A stretch of DNA of 64,000 bases from Micropterus salmoides (taxonomy: Eukaryota > Chordata > Actinopteri > Centrarchiformes > Centrarchidae). A model generated the notes under the pieces. It ran no database searches. It saw only the letters and a program-made list of their open reading frames with translations, and was not told where the DNA came from. The stretch's first letter is position 1. Every line of letters starts with the position of its first letter. Of this stretch, positions 26,701-39,429 are shown in pieces. Location of the stretch: NCBI RefSeq assembly GCF_014851395.1, contig NW_024041262.1:17413671-17477670 (forward strand), in the 5' to 3' direction. The translations under genes were made by a program, and so were the position numbers.

Positions 26701-29700
26701 GGTACTGTCACTGCATATTTCCCTTTCAGCCACTTGAGGCAAGTGTCTGAGGGTATAGACGATACTGTATCCAAATTACAGTAGAAGAACAAAGTGTAAA
26801 GGAGTTGCTGACATTGAAAAAACGATGTCATTCAAAGTGCAATCTGCATCCTACACTTAAGATGAAATGTACGTATGTATGCACTGCTGCACAACCTTCA
26901 ATAAGCAAAGATGAACAGATCAATAGTTACGAAAAAATATCTCACTTTTGACTGTAAATTGCCCACAAGTGTATGAGCCTCATTACTATTTCAAGCACAG
27001 GCAGGCCTGAATGTGTGCTGATAACACTACATGGTGAGGGCAGGACCCTTGGGGCTAAGGCTGGGGTGTCACACAAAGGGCTGAGAGCTCACCTAACGTT
27101 GTCTACCCCTGATCAGCCTCTCACTTTCTGTGTCGGGAGAGTGGTGTGAATGACATCACTTCTCGCATTTCAACAAGACAAACTCTGTCTTCTTATTTAC
27201 CGTCTGCTAATAGTCATAAATCCTGCCTCTTGTTCACTGTTCACCTTTTAACCTCTTAAACTCAAGACGGCGGCTCACTCTCCTTCCAAAAATTAAACAT
27301 CTTCTCATAAATAGCTGAGAGCCATCTCGCTGGTTTCTTTATCTTCTACCTGGATGTTTATGGCACGGAATCTTAACCAGTTTGATGCAATCACAATTCA
27401 GAAATCCCACATTACTTCTTCTAATTAGAAAATAAAACTTTCATCATGGACTTTGTGTTGTGGCTATACACTATACATCATCTAATTGTTCAAGTATAAA
27501 TGTGATTATTTGTGATTAAAGGTCTGGCAGGTCTGAAAAACGTGAATAATCTGTGTAATTGGGTAGGGACGTGTCACCACCTGCATGCATTACCATTCAC
27601 AAAGTTCAGATTTTTCCCCTGATAAAGTCAAAGAATCCCAGTGCACCCCACTGGGATTCTTTCGGCGGGGGCTGTTACCTGGAGCCATGGGTGCAGTGTT
27701 TCAGGTGAACTCTGAATGAGTGTAACGCCACACCAGCTTCAGACGACGGGCTCTTTGTTCCACGCCGTGTCTCACCAGACACATGGGGAGGAACCACTGA
27801 GTAACGCACCTCTGGCGCAACAAACATCTCTGTCGACGAGCCAAATGTGATGGAATTGGACCAAACATGGTCCGCTGTCATTTCGGCTCGATTTAACAAG
27901 GCAATTAGGTAAACACTGTGTGGTTTGGCTCACTGGATGAATAAATTAAACAACCTGCTGAGAGGGGTTTCAATCGCTGGATTGAAGTTCGCGATGCAAT
28001 TCAGGACAGATTATTGTTTTTCTTTTTTCAATATGATTAGATCTAAAAACCACAATGTGTTTATTTATGAAATAAATATGAAATAATCAAAAACCATCCT
28101 AATTCCCCAACAATGTGAAAACAGACAGCAGAATTATATCTAACATTATTCTTAAATAATAGGCAAAAAGTAAGGTTTCATTGAATAGGTTTATCCAACA
28201 ACAAAAAGCTTTTTAACAGATCAAAAAATTCAATATCTTTTATAGGGGAAATAAATTAACTGTGCAAAACTTTTGGCACTAGCACTAGGGAGAATTTTGT
28301 TAATTAATGTTTTGACAGTGGCAGCAGTGTTTCAAATAGATTATTGCTGAGACCACAGCAATTTGATTTGACTTAATTCTTTTAGTAGACCAATGTATTG
28401 AATTTGCATTTTTTTAATGTGACAAAAGTGTGAAAAATACACATAAGTTTCCAGAGCACTAGAGGACATCTTCAAATTGCTTGTTTTGTCCAACCAAGAG
28501 TTCAAACCTACATGTATTACATTTACAATGATATACGCCAGAGACAAGAAGGACATCTTCATATTTGAGAATCTGAAACCAATGAATGTTCAACATTTTC
28601 CCTTGATAAATGACTTGTGGACTTGTGTCAACACATTTGTTGAATAATTAAATTGACTAATCATTTCAGTGCAAGAGGAGAGTAAATCAGTCCAATAACT
28701 GCTTGTTTGAAGAATCATTACAATACTTCCTGCCTAAAAATACTAAACGCCATAACTGAACTCGTATGTGCTCCAGATGTGGACCATCCATTAAGATGCC
28801 TAAACTCTGGTTTGGTGACATTACAATCTACGTCAATAACTACATTTGTTTAAAGTCATGAACGCAAAAGACAGCTGGTTAAGTTCTGAATAGCTACGTC
28901 TCTGCTTCTAACCAACCTGCCTCAGCCAACAGGAAGCCATTAGACTCTTGGCAATAACCATTTACATCCATTCACCCAGCTCTGACTTTATTTCCATCCC
29001 CATAAGTGCATTTTCTGCGAGAGGTTAAAATATGAATCCCCCTCCTTTTTCTCCTCAATGGGTCTGGTTGTCTGGCTGACTTGAGAGGGCACAATCTATG
29101 ACTGATTTAATTAGCTCTTTACGAACATCTCTAACAGCATTACCCCCAGAGCATACACTGACTGCCCCCATCTGACTCCATTAACTCCCAAATCAGGTTT
29201 AAAGACCATATTGATGCCGTCCGTTATTAAGGGTGATTATCAAAACAACAGACAATGGGCCAAAGTGTCTGTTAACTAGTTTATCCATAATTTCACATAA
29301 CTGTAACAGATGGCAGGGCTGTCAATTATATATTGTATCTGCTGCACACAGTGGCCACACACTGTCTGGATATGCAGCCTAATAGCCTTCACATTAAAAG
29401 AACGATAGTCTGCTCACAGGTGGCCAGAGGAAATGGGCTGAGCACATAAACTATGATACTAAATGTGAAACACAAACATGCCTCAATTTGAGAAAATAGT
29501 GAGAAGTTGCCAATTACCTGCTGGTGTTTTTTAGCGGCCACAGAGGGTCTTTCTGTATAATAATATTAATAAAAAAAAGAAAGTAACATAAAAAAAAGTC
29601 TAATGTTGCTGTTGAGTCCACTTCACCACCTTTATTCTCCTCAATTAACGAGAATGGCTTTTGAAACTCTAATTAAGTGTCTCTGCTCCACTAGGCCTCT

Positions 29701-32700
29701 TCATTATTCATGAATCCCTATTGATCATATCTTACAACCTATACTATGGGGATGACTGTAATATCCTGAATCCTAAAAACAAATAGCTGAGCTGACTGAG
29801 ATAAAATTAACATCTTGGCCAGTGAGCAAAGGACAGTTTCTGTAAATCCCGGATCTGATGCCAAATTGGATGATGTCAGAGAATCATTAATAGGAAAAAT
29901 CTTGTATGAAGCCTATAGATATATGCCATTGCAAAAGTTTGAGCAATAATTCAATATAAGCATTTACTGAGTTTCAGTAGGGCTGTATTGCAAAAATATG
30001 ATCATATCATTATGGCTGCAACTAACGATTATTTTCATTACAGATTTATCTGCCTATTATTTTCTCATCAATATATCATTTTGTCTTATGAAAATAGTGA
30101 AATATGCCAATCACAGTTTCCCACAACCCAACATGAAAATGTCAAAGTGCTTTCCACTAAGAGTAGAAAACTCAGATATTTAGTTTACTATCAAACATGA
30201 CAATGAAAAGCATCTAATAATGCATTCACATAGATCCAGACAGGGTAGAGGGCAGACAGACAACACCTTCCAAAACCTAAAGTCATTCAGTCATTTCCAA
30301 CATGAATAGTGAAAGGAGAACTGCCCTTGCCTGTGAGATACAACAACAACATTATCTTCTCATTGTCCAGAGAGCCCAGGTTTCCTCCTTGTGTGAAGGA
30401 GTACGTAAAATCCGGCAGCAAATTTCATCAAAAAGTTTAAATATTTTAACTTTGGTCAGCAATGCCGTCTACCGTTACTGTTGCTGTTCTTCTCACCTAA
30501 TTTTACTGTCCTGCTCCACTATAATGATTTGCGGTTGTGCCGTCTACTGTCTGCCTGAATCCATGTGAATGTAGCATAATCCTCATATCTGACAAGCTGG
30601 AACCAGTAGGTGTGGAACCAGTTGATTTAGTTGATTTAAAAATTATGAAAAACTGAAAAAGCAAACATCAAAATTGTTAAAGATTAATTTTCTGTCGGTT
30701 GGCTAATTATCTAATCGCTGCAGCTCTACATATGTTATCGTTTTACAGAATTCTGTTATCAAATTTAACTTGACAAAATCAGATATTCGTTTTTGCATAT
30801 TTGATCTGTTTCATCTGATGTAAAGCATCACAAATGAACACAGTTCATTGCATTGAATATAAATTTGACAACTACATTAGATTTTTTTCATTTAATTGCA
30901 ATGTCTTGATATACAGTATATTAATATAAAAATATTCTTATAAATATAATATCTGCTAGGCCTCTTTTGTGATTTTTTGGTTGTTCATATAATGCATGCA
31001 GTATACAACATAACAGTATAAAGTATTTATGGATATCACTGATAATATTACCCTACTGTGTGTCTTGCACAACCACAGCTCATTTCACATTCAAAGAAAT
31101 TATTTTGTAATGAATATTAATGGCTTGGAGCTTTATTTTAAACATGTATTCAAATTTACTGAAACTCAATCTCCACCTGTGTTAAGTAGGAATGTGTAAA
31201 ACACGAACTCTGCCGGTTGATGTTTAACTAAATTAACAAAAGAGCGCTTGAAGAGCCCTTTAAAATGACTGGTATTGCACGGTGGGTGATGAATTTGGAG
31301 GAAACACATTGAGTCATCTTCAAATTGACAGATGCAGAATCTCTCCACAGGACTCTTCACGGTGGCTTAGTGCTCGAGTGAAAAAACTGATTTTACCAAG
31401 TTTAATCACACGCTATTACAAGGCAGCTTTTATCATTGCCTTCCACTGTACAAGTGCTGGTGTCTTCACTAGTTCATTACAGACAATTCGGCAGCACTCT
31501 TCTCATGTGTAATTGCATGGTTAGCTTTCCTCTGCAGCTTCCTACACACACTCTGGTGCAAACTATTTCCAATTCCAGTTTCCTTTCGAGAGCAATGCTG
31601 CAATTACAGAAATCTGAATATCCTGGTAATTTTCCCACAATTTCCATTTTTGTTGAAAAATGCTGTGCAACTAACAGATCTTTTCTTTCCGGGATATCCT
31701 TCAGAAAACTTTTTTTGTAACTTGTCTTTAGAGCAGAAATCATCCTTCCACCAAGGTAAGTTGGGTACTTGATGAACCTGATGAACAGTGAACTCTACAG
31801 GAGTGACAATCTGATAAATTAAAGTATAATTTTCTTGGTTTGTGTCTGCTAACTGATAATGCAGGGTAGTGCAGAGGCTGTCAGAGAAATTACAGGCACT
31901 GCCATGTTCATTTAGAATTTTTTGTGTAGCAAATTACATTTTATACAGCATACATAAGAATCTGCTATATTTGCTATTGCTATATTATACATGATTTATA
32001 ACAAACAGTAATGGGAACTCCATATATTTTCTTTAAATGGCTAAATACTTTTTTTCTCTACAGAAAGAGAGACCAAAAAGCTATTTAGGCAGCAGAATTT
32101 GCAGGCTTTGTAAATGGCCAGCTCCTGGCCTTTTGTGTGCCTCCATTCATTATCACCACAAAGCGGTTGATGTCTCCCCTCTCTGCCTTTTCTGTGCTAA
32201 GCACCAGGCTCACCAGCCTGTCCATTACAGGCCCGTGACACGTGCTGCCTGGGAGATGGCCAAACAGAGAGGAATGTTAGTGTGGAGTTAAATTAACAAG
32301 CTACATCTGTGTGGAATCTGTAGCCAGTCAGAGAGACGAGATGTATCTCCAGTAACCGAGGTCTGATTATTTGTCAGCCGAGATGTTGTCGGTGAATTTG
32401 CAGCTTTTTTCCTGGTGGCTTCGCCTCTATTAATCAGCTGACAGTGGTGGTGTAGTCATGTTACGGTCGAAGGAACTCAATTGTTGTTTCTCAGCTATGC
32501 AATTAGTAGACACTCTATATGCTGACCGAGAGTAAGGAGACTTTCTTTAAACACAGGGGCTCCATTTCTGCTCCTCCTGAATAAACCTCATTGTATAAAC
32601 TGGTACAAAGACCTCATGAAACAGTCAAATTTCAGAATATGAGATGTCATGAAAATGAACAACTTAAGTAACCTGCACTTGAAATTATGACATGAATAGA

Positions 32701-35700
32701 TCTTTAGCTCTTTCGCTCTCTCCCTAACACACACACACAAGCTTGTGCACACACACACACCGTAATTACCCCTCAATCCATACAAATTGAATGAAGCCAG
32801 AATCGTGGTCTAAGAATATAGACCATAATTAATAAATTACAGCCACTCTACTCAATCATTCTCCACTTTGGGGACATGTAGACATCCCATTTACCGGAGA
32901 GTAATTGACTGAGCCCACAGAAAACACACCTAGTGCTTCCACGGTGGCTTTGGGGATGCATCTGGTGCCATTTCTTACAACCAAACAGATGCCTGAGTGA
33001 AACTGTGGGTCATATCGCAGATCTTCTATCCTGTGTGTTTACAAGTAACAAATCAAAAGGATGCATTATTTCTGGGCTCTGAAAATACGCCTGGGGGAGC
33101 TATCAAGTTTCTTTGCCACCCCTCCAAGCTTCCCCTCGCAGCTGCTGCACACAAGCAAAGATCTTTTTTTTTCTCTAAAGACAGAGTGTGTGCCACAGTC
33201 ATGGAGTCTCAAGAAGCAAAATAATGTTTTTCTTAAGTATAATGTAAAAATCCAATGGCAACATCTATTTTTCCTGGTGGTTACTACAGCTGAATAACTG
33301 GAATCTGATAATGGGAAACAAATAGACAGATTTGTTAATTTTATTTGAACACAGTAAGTGGGTAAAATAGATACCATAGCAGAATACTTGCCATATATAA
33401 TCAAATTCACATCTGTTTTTGAAATAAGGGTGGGGGGGTCACCTCACATTGCCTCCATTTACAGATATTTCTTTGAAAATAATATATTTTGTTGTCGTCG
33501 TGTGTGTCCCCTTGGGCGAGAAAAGGGCCCACTGGAGACTGTCTAATGATTGTTGGGTCATGTATCAAATACACAGCAGCTGGAGGCAAGAGGGGAAGAG
33601 TACATACAGTGTGGATGGTGGGGGGTGGGAGTACTAAAAAGCGGAGTCTGTAAGGAAAGCCCAGAGTGTCTGGATGCTGAAAGTGGGTGTGAAATCTGTA
33701 ATGGATGCTGACCAGAGGTCTCACACACTGGACCTTAAGAGCTCTGACCTTTGTCTGTCTAACATTCATTCAACAAATTACTCTAACAAGCTGCACTGAA
33801 GCACCGTCGAACAGGCAAAAATAATTCAATTTTAGTGAATACTTTTATCTAACAAAACAACTCAACAAATCATTTTATGTATATAATCACTCTATATCAA
33901 CAATAGTACAACCTTTACATTCATCGCCACGGTGGATTTCCTTTCATGCCACCAAGGTAGTAATTAGCACTAGGTGTTTTCATGGAAATGATCTGAGAGA
34001 ACACACTAGAGTGACAGGAACATGTGCCAAACACGTTTTTAAAAGCCCCGTTCTGCTTTTCATAGATTGTGAAATACAGATTTTTATTTTTTATTTAAAG
34101 GACTACTATAAAGTTGAATTGCTTTCCTTATGAATAAATAAATCTCTCTGAAAAAGTAAAACCTGAAATGTCCTTGAATTGGATGCCTCTTGACCAAAAT
34201 AGTATTGTAATCACTTTATCCAGTGCCTATATATCCACAGCTTTTTAAAATTAAAAATGTCCCTAATTGGTTTTTAAATAAGTGTAAAGCTGCTGTCATC
34301 CTCTGCAGTCGTCAGCCTAAATCAAACCTTTGTTTTTCCAGTTCCCAGAACAAGCAAGGAACAGGTGAGTGAGTGAGACAGTAATAAAGTACTACTGCCA
34401 CCTGCTGGTCTTCTGGTTCATTCAACCCTCATTTACAGACTGTACCTCTGGTCCTGGTAGCTCATCAGAGCCAGTGCGTTGGACTGACCTGAGGAACGTG
34501 TCCTAGGAGGGCCCACAGCGAATCAGCTGACAGGGTCTTGACTCGGGAAAACTCGAGCATGTCTGTCTCCTGCCGGTTGAGAGCGATGTACTGGCAGCCT
34601 TGGTAATCTCCTTTCAGTTGCTCGCCACAGTGCAGCCGCACCAGATCCCACGTTCCCACCCTCCTCAGGACCTCCCGCACTGACTCCATCTGCCTGTACG
34701 ACAGATGACCTGCAAGACAAAAATAACAAGTTGACCTGGTAACATTCACCTGTCTCCATTCTATGCTGGATTCGTTACACTGAAAAGCATGTAAAGTCAA
34801 GTTGTTGAGTCCTAAAAGTCGCATTATCTTAAAAAATCTTTTTTTGTATTTTTGGGCAATTTATGTCTTTTTTTTCGAGACTTATCAGAAGAGAGATGAC
34901 AATAAATTAGGGGAGAGAGAGATGGGATGACACACAACAAAGGTTGCGATTCAAAGTCTGCACCTTGTTTCCAAATCGTCTGTTTCGAAAATCTTGAAAT
35001 GAACATCATTAACATGAAACAACGCAGATCACAGACACGGCAGACCTCCGCCAAGGCCAATAGCCCAGTCTTGTCCATGATATGCAAATCTGCAAGAGCA
35101 ACCACTATGCATGTATGGCTATTTTTCCAAAACTGTACAGTATGTCAAAATATGGTTGCATCTAGCTGAAGCTTCATCATCTCAACTGTGCATTTATTAT
35201 GTACTTCCAGGTTAGAAAATCAAATTCCTGACTGATTATTTCTTACATACCTGCTGCATTTGTTTCTACAGTTATGTTTGAGGTGGATGTTATGTTTTGT
35301 TGTATGTTTAGTCTCGGCACACATTCATGTGAATTCAATGAAAGTGAAAAATAATTTGTGCATCCTCCCCGTGATTCGGCTCCCTTTCAAAAATGTAACG
35401 AATTCTTCCTTGGCCAATGCTACACCCTTCCACCAAGTTTCATTAAAATCGGGCCAGTAGTTTTTCTGTAATCCTGCTGACAGACAAACAAATGGCATCA
35501 AAAACATAACCTCCTGCGGAGGTAATAAGGTGGACCACTACACTATAATCAAGAAAACAACTCTGATAATCAGAAATGCTTGAAACAAGTGGATTAGTAT
35601 TTAAAAGAGGGTGAATTGACAAAATTCTAGTGTTACTTTTATACTGGGAAAGCAGTCTGTTTCATTCTGTCTTTTGTTGATACAAGCTGATTTAGAACCA

Positions 35701-38678
35701 GGTTAAAACAAACGGTCTGCACTAGCAAACTCCTTGATGTTTTAGGACTCTAATAGACAAAAATTAACATGCATAGACAGCGATTCTTACAGTGTATTAG
35801 AACAACTGAATCCTTCAAGTACCTATGTATATCTTTTAAGAAGCCACTTACCAGAGAGCCAGGAGGGAGTCAGCGCATCTGATATCCAGGCCATGTAGCC
35901 CTCCCTGAAAGATATGAGGAAGTCGTCTATCTGGCTGTGGGGGACAAGCTCCCTCCTCTTCCTCAGCTCCTCATCCAGCTCGCAGTCTGGAGAGAGGAAA
36001 ACAACCCTGGGGAAGAAGAGGCTTTGGCGCACAGACACTCCACTCCTCTTCAAATGGCCACACAAGTTAGCAGTCTTGGTCTAGGGGAGAAGAATTTACG
36101 CATACGCGAGTAATGATTATTTTCATTACTGATAATCTCTCAATTAGTTTTGGATAAATCATTTAGTCACTAGGCCAGGGTACCAATTCAATTGTCAAGT
36201 ACTGACAGCTGGAGCTAAATTTCTGGTCAGATTAGTCTTGTTTACTTTGTCATGCAGTCCCTGATTTGAACAATAATTTCTCTGCTTATAGACGGTTTTG
36301 ATTTTTTTGTTACATTAAAAGCCAGTTTTGTAGAAAAAATGGTTTGTATTCTTTATGACAAAGTGTACCTAAAAGTATTGCTGTGGTATTCTTACAGAGA
36401 CTCAGTACCTATTATTGAGCCCCACAGTGATGGCTGTAGCTTGCTTTGTCCAACCAACCAACACAGATACTAAATTTACAATCTTATAACAAAAACACAT
36501 TTTCTCTTTATAGACTAATCAATTAATCGACTAATTGTTTCAGCATTAGTTCAATCAAGCCTGATAGTTTATTCATCAAGAAAAGATAAATTTGTCAGCA
36601 TGTGCTCTCTGTAAATTCACACCAGTTACCTCAGTATTTAACACTTTTATAATGACCTAAAACACAAATCCAATTTTCAGTTTCTATAATCGACCCATTG
36701 TAAGAAAAATATACAACTTTAAATTGGCACAGACGGCAGAGCTGTATTTGCTTTGTGTAGAATAATGAAGTTAATACGTCCAATTCAAGCAGAACTATTT
36801 AAATAATGCAGTGTGTGTTTGCCATCAGACTCTTCTGTCAAGCTCCCTGTCAAAATTGAGCATCTATAGAGATGGAAATGAATGACTCCTAACAGACCCA
36901 GGCCCATAAGGTGACAGCTGTGTTTAGGCACCTGCCTGCTTTCCCCCTCCCTGTGAACATAATTGTGGCATTTCAAATGAAGAGCAGCCACTTGTGAAGT
37001 TAAGGAAGCCCGCTGTAGTGTTTGAAATTTCCATATAAATTGTTATGGTGACTCAGAATCTCTTAACCCAGCTAGAGTTTGGGTGAAAACAATGTTCCGG
37101 ACAATTGATGGGACCTTGGACACAAGTGTGCCAGACAGTTTGACATTTAGGTTCCCATGATGGTATTTCAACATTTCAGCTAAATGTGTCTTTTTACCAT
37201 GATAGCTCTGAGGGGATCTTCAGTCTGCTCAATGCAGGTATTGGTAAAATTTTGGTCCTCTTCTTTCACTTGCACTTGCCAGTTTTGGTGGTGAGCGGAC
37301 ACTATGCCTCTCCAGGGTTTTACATCTATGCAGAAGATCCCCTGGCCTTAGTAAAAAGCAAAGAAAGGCATTACTGAAGATATACAGACTCTGAAGAGCT
37401 GAACAATACCCCATATACTGTAGAAATTTTTTTCCTTAAGGCCTCAGTGCAAAATTGATCAAATCTTCTGACACAGTTTATGTAATTTTAGATCACAATA
37501 GCGATATATATTATGACATAAAACATTTTCTGGAAATAGATTAATATAGATTTTTGTTTAAATACATGGGAATAAGCGTTGGGCTGTATTAACTGAAGTA
37601 AAGTGAAACTTTAAAACAAATACCCCAATACAGAAATATTTATAGTGTTAATCACCATCTGTGCTTTCGGAACACTTTCAAACAAATCTGTACTGTGAAT
37701 ATGAAGACATTTTGGCTCACGAAGAAAAGCTCAGGGGTAAATCATAAAATTAAGGATGTCTGAATTCCATATAGCTGCTTCAGTTGCAGGGTCCTGGTAT
37801 TGTGCTTGCTGGCTCACTGTCAATAAGAAAACTGTTGTGGCTTACTGGGACACTTGTATAGAACAGAGCCATCATTAATGCTATTACTGACACCTGTGTT
37901 TTTCCTACTATGACAAGACAAGATGTCTGCGGGGGGAAAAAAGCCTATTAGAACAATTCACAGTTAAATTAAATGTAACTCAGCTTTAAAGAAAAAAGTA
38001 AATTTAAGATATATCTCAATATTCTAAAAACCTACGTTCAGATGGTATTGAATCCTATACCACAATATCAGTATTGATTGATTGCCCATTTGTATCATAA
38101 AAATGCCATTTTATTCTAGATACCAACTTGCAAGGATAACAATGTTGATATCCTCTTTGGTGTTCTGAAACTGGTCGGGGATACGCAGATTGCAGTAAAC
38201 ATCCTCCTTTCTCAGGCCGGTGAGTCTCCTATAGTGAACAGTACACAGAAATAAGAGAATATCCAGTTAGATTTTGTACAAAAGAAGGGCAGGTAGCCAA
38301 TGTTTTTAGAACTTTTATCAGAGCTTTTACTATTACTGCAGCTGAAAAAAAGGTTGAAGAGAGCACAACAGTAGTGGTGGCCATAAAACCAAAACAATGA
38401 GCTGAAAGACGCTAAAACTCTCTGTAGAGCAATGGGGAACCACAGGGATAATTCTCACTGGATTCATTACTACAAGCAATCCCTTTCATATTACATACAG
38501 TTATAAATACAGTAATATAAAATATTTATTAATGCATCTTTAGGTTACACTATATTTACCTGACATGTTGTAAAAAATCAGGTAGTGTTGGTGTCTGATG
38601 TAGCTTCTGGCCTCGAGCACTTTCTGAAGCTTTGGAGCTGAGATGAAACTGGGTGAACAGGCTTCGAAGTTGAGGCAT
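23729..38678 (-). CDS. Uncharacterised NERD (nuclease-related) domain protein, six coding exons
   Basis: Coding exons on the minus strand: 38678-38560, 38228-38128, 37346-37198, 36080-35852, 34709-34489 and 23896-23729. Phases all agree and the product is 328 residues. Apart from a weak donor (A|gttggt at 38127), splice sites are good; the last acceptor is a clean pyrimidine tract ending ctctgcag. Residues about 40-200 read as a NERD domain: VYCNLRIPDQ (50-59), EDINIVILA with D66, then QGIFCIDVKPW (75-85) with D81 and K83, then a DPLRAI segment and FPRVVFLSPDCELDEEL. D66 with D81-x-K83 fits the PD-(D/E)xK-type core expected for NERD, so a DNA-processing role is possible; activity is inferred only. 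The exon ending LLGHVPQ joins VTVKMYKRGSQGWLGKSL, and the C terminus (NTFVIFRISGEEADAKIP) is unassigned. An untranslated exon ending at 39067 (CAACA|gtatgt) splices to 38690. The final intron is about 10.6 kb. The N terminus, with few acidic residues, could be an organelle presequence, but this is weak. Confidence 0.82.
24290..24435 (+). repeat. Fragment of the gctgcaactaac fish repeat
   Basis: Holds attgcttgttttgtctgacc and the terminal segment gattaattttctgttgcaaac, shared with the copies at 9.6, 28.4 and 30.0 kb. It lies inside the last intron of the NERD-domain gene. Confidence 0.55.
24980..25240. promoter_or_regulatory. Candidate conserved non-coding element in the large NERD-gene intron
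   Basis: Balanced, non-repetitive sequence: ccggctctccataatg, a tagttaatggtagcgacag segment, then ggccttttattacgccgac. It lacks an open reading frame with family resemblance and lacks repeat signatures. It resembles regulatory islands in developmental loci, but this is an appearance-based call. Confidence 0.28.
28440..28680 (+). repeat. Fragment of the gctgcaactaac fish repeat
   Basis: Contains aggacatcttcaaattgctt and tgttttgtccaaccaagag, and ends with attgactaatcatttcag. The same modules appear at 9.7 kb in the bub3 3' region. Confidence 0.6.
28900..29420. promoter_or_regulatory. Candidate conserved non-coding element
   Basis: About 500 bases of unique, mixed-composition DNA with ATTAG, TAATTAG and TTATTAAGGGTGATTATC-like cores and no coding frame, inside the 10.6-kb intron. 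The complexity is higher than the AT-rich flanks. Confidence 0.28.
30011..30728 (+). repeat. Full-length-looking copy of the gctgcaactaac repeat with inverted ends
   Basis: Left end atggctgcaactaacgatta (from 30012) and right end ctaatcgctgcagctctaca are imperfect inverted repeats, suggesting a non-autonomous DNA transposon. The internal 30290-30600 segment has no counterpart in the other copies seen here and may be a secondary insertion. Confidence 0.55.
32050..32480. promoter_or_regulatory. Candidate conserved non-coding element
   Basis: Unique sequence of balanced composition, with segments such as ggcccgtgacacgtgctgcc and gattatttgtcagccgag and no repeat signature. The one open frame across it shows no recognisable domain. 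Confidence 0.22.
35390..35527 (+). repeat. Teleost interspersed repeat (ccaagtttcattaaaatcgg family)
   Basis: Contains cccttccaccaagtttcatt, gggccagtagtttttctgta, tcctgctgacagacaaac and ends aacctcctgcggaggtaata, a recognisable dispersed fish repeat. It lies in the intron between the fourth and fifth coding exons of the NERD gene. Confidence 0.65.
36105..36560. repeat. gctgcaactaac-type repeat, internally rearranged
   Basis: Left part tgattattttcattactgat and right part gactaatcaattaatcgact are the two palindromic ends of the family seen at 9.6 and 30.0 kb. ttgctttgtccaaccaacca near 36440 is the internal module. Confidence 0.55.
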
Positions 38679-39066
38679 TCTAGTCTTTATCTGAAAACAA
38701 ACACAGTAAATTTGCATAAATTACATAGGTTCAGTTGTGTGGCTTCCCCCAGTACTGTCAAATGATGCCAATATGGTGTTTAAACTATATTTAACATGTT
38801 GTTCTACAGCTCCTCAATCCAGTGTGTTTTTTTTAGCTGAATCTAATTTTAGCTAAACAAATTCAATGGAAAACAACGTTTCCATTGCTTCAGCATTGTT
38901 GTGATTCCCCAAAAGCATGCTAACTGATACATTAAGGCTTTACAACTTTGTTGACAACACTTGAATGCGTGAACTTGAACTTCAGGACCCTGTGAAGAGA
39001 AAACAGAGGAAAGACGCCACACAGCATGCTGAACTCGAAAGAGCCCTAAAACAAAACAATACATAC

Positions 39067-39410
39067 TGTTGAAGTCTCGCGCTGTTTATAGAGGCTTTCA
39101 AGAGGAATTATTAGGGAATTCAGTTCGACATTTTTCCCGGCGTTAATGTCGGTCTAAGGGTCTCTTTCCAAATGCTGAGCAACGTAACTCTATCCAGGAA
39201 CGCTGTTTCACAATTTTACCACCGCCCCCTCCTCCTCCTCCTCTCCAGCAGCACTTCCAGCGTTCCTGGAAGAAGTAAACAACAGACCACGTGCACCACC
39301 TGCAGCATCGTATTTCGCCCACAGAGACGTTACGTCGTACACGTCACCCATCCCCTGAAGTGTTTGCATGATGCATTCAGGGAACGATTCCTGTTATTTT
39401 CACGTGATGT
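39067..39410 (-). promoter_or_regulatory. Promoter and untranslated first exon of the NERD-domain gene
   Basis: A CpG-containing, GC-richer island relative to its flanks, at the 5' end of the minus-strand gene. A good donor (CAACA|gtatgt) at 39066 ends a first exon that would splice to 38690, just ahead of the ATG at 38678. Two palindromic CACGTG E-boxes occur at 39288-39293 and 39401-39406. The exact start of transcription is unknown. A plus-strand open frame across this island is most likely incidental. Confidence 0.5.
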
Positions 39411-39429
39411 CCAGATGATGCTTTGGACT

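Noticed and set aside
34465..34488. Continuation of the NERD exon to a stop at 34465 (ending VSPTHWL) as the protein C terminus
   Set aside because: A good CAG|gtcagt donor lies at 34489, and an in-phase exon at 23896-23729 continues the protein in a family-like way with a poly(A) signal just past its stop.
37186..37377. Plus-strand open frame with hydrophobic residues
   Set aside because: It lies antisense to the 37346-37198 NERD exon, whose minus-strand frame carries the FCIDVKPW motif and correct splice borders.
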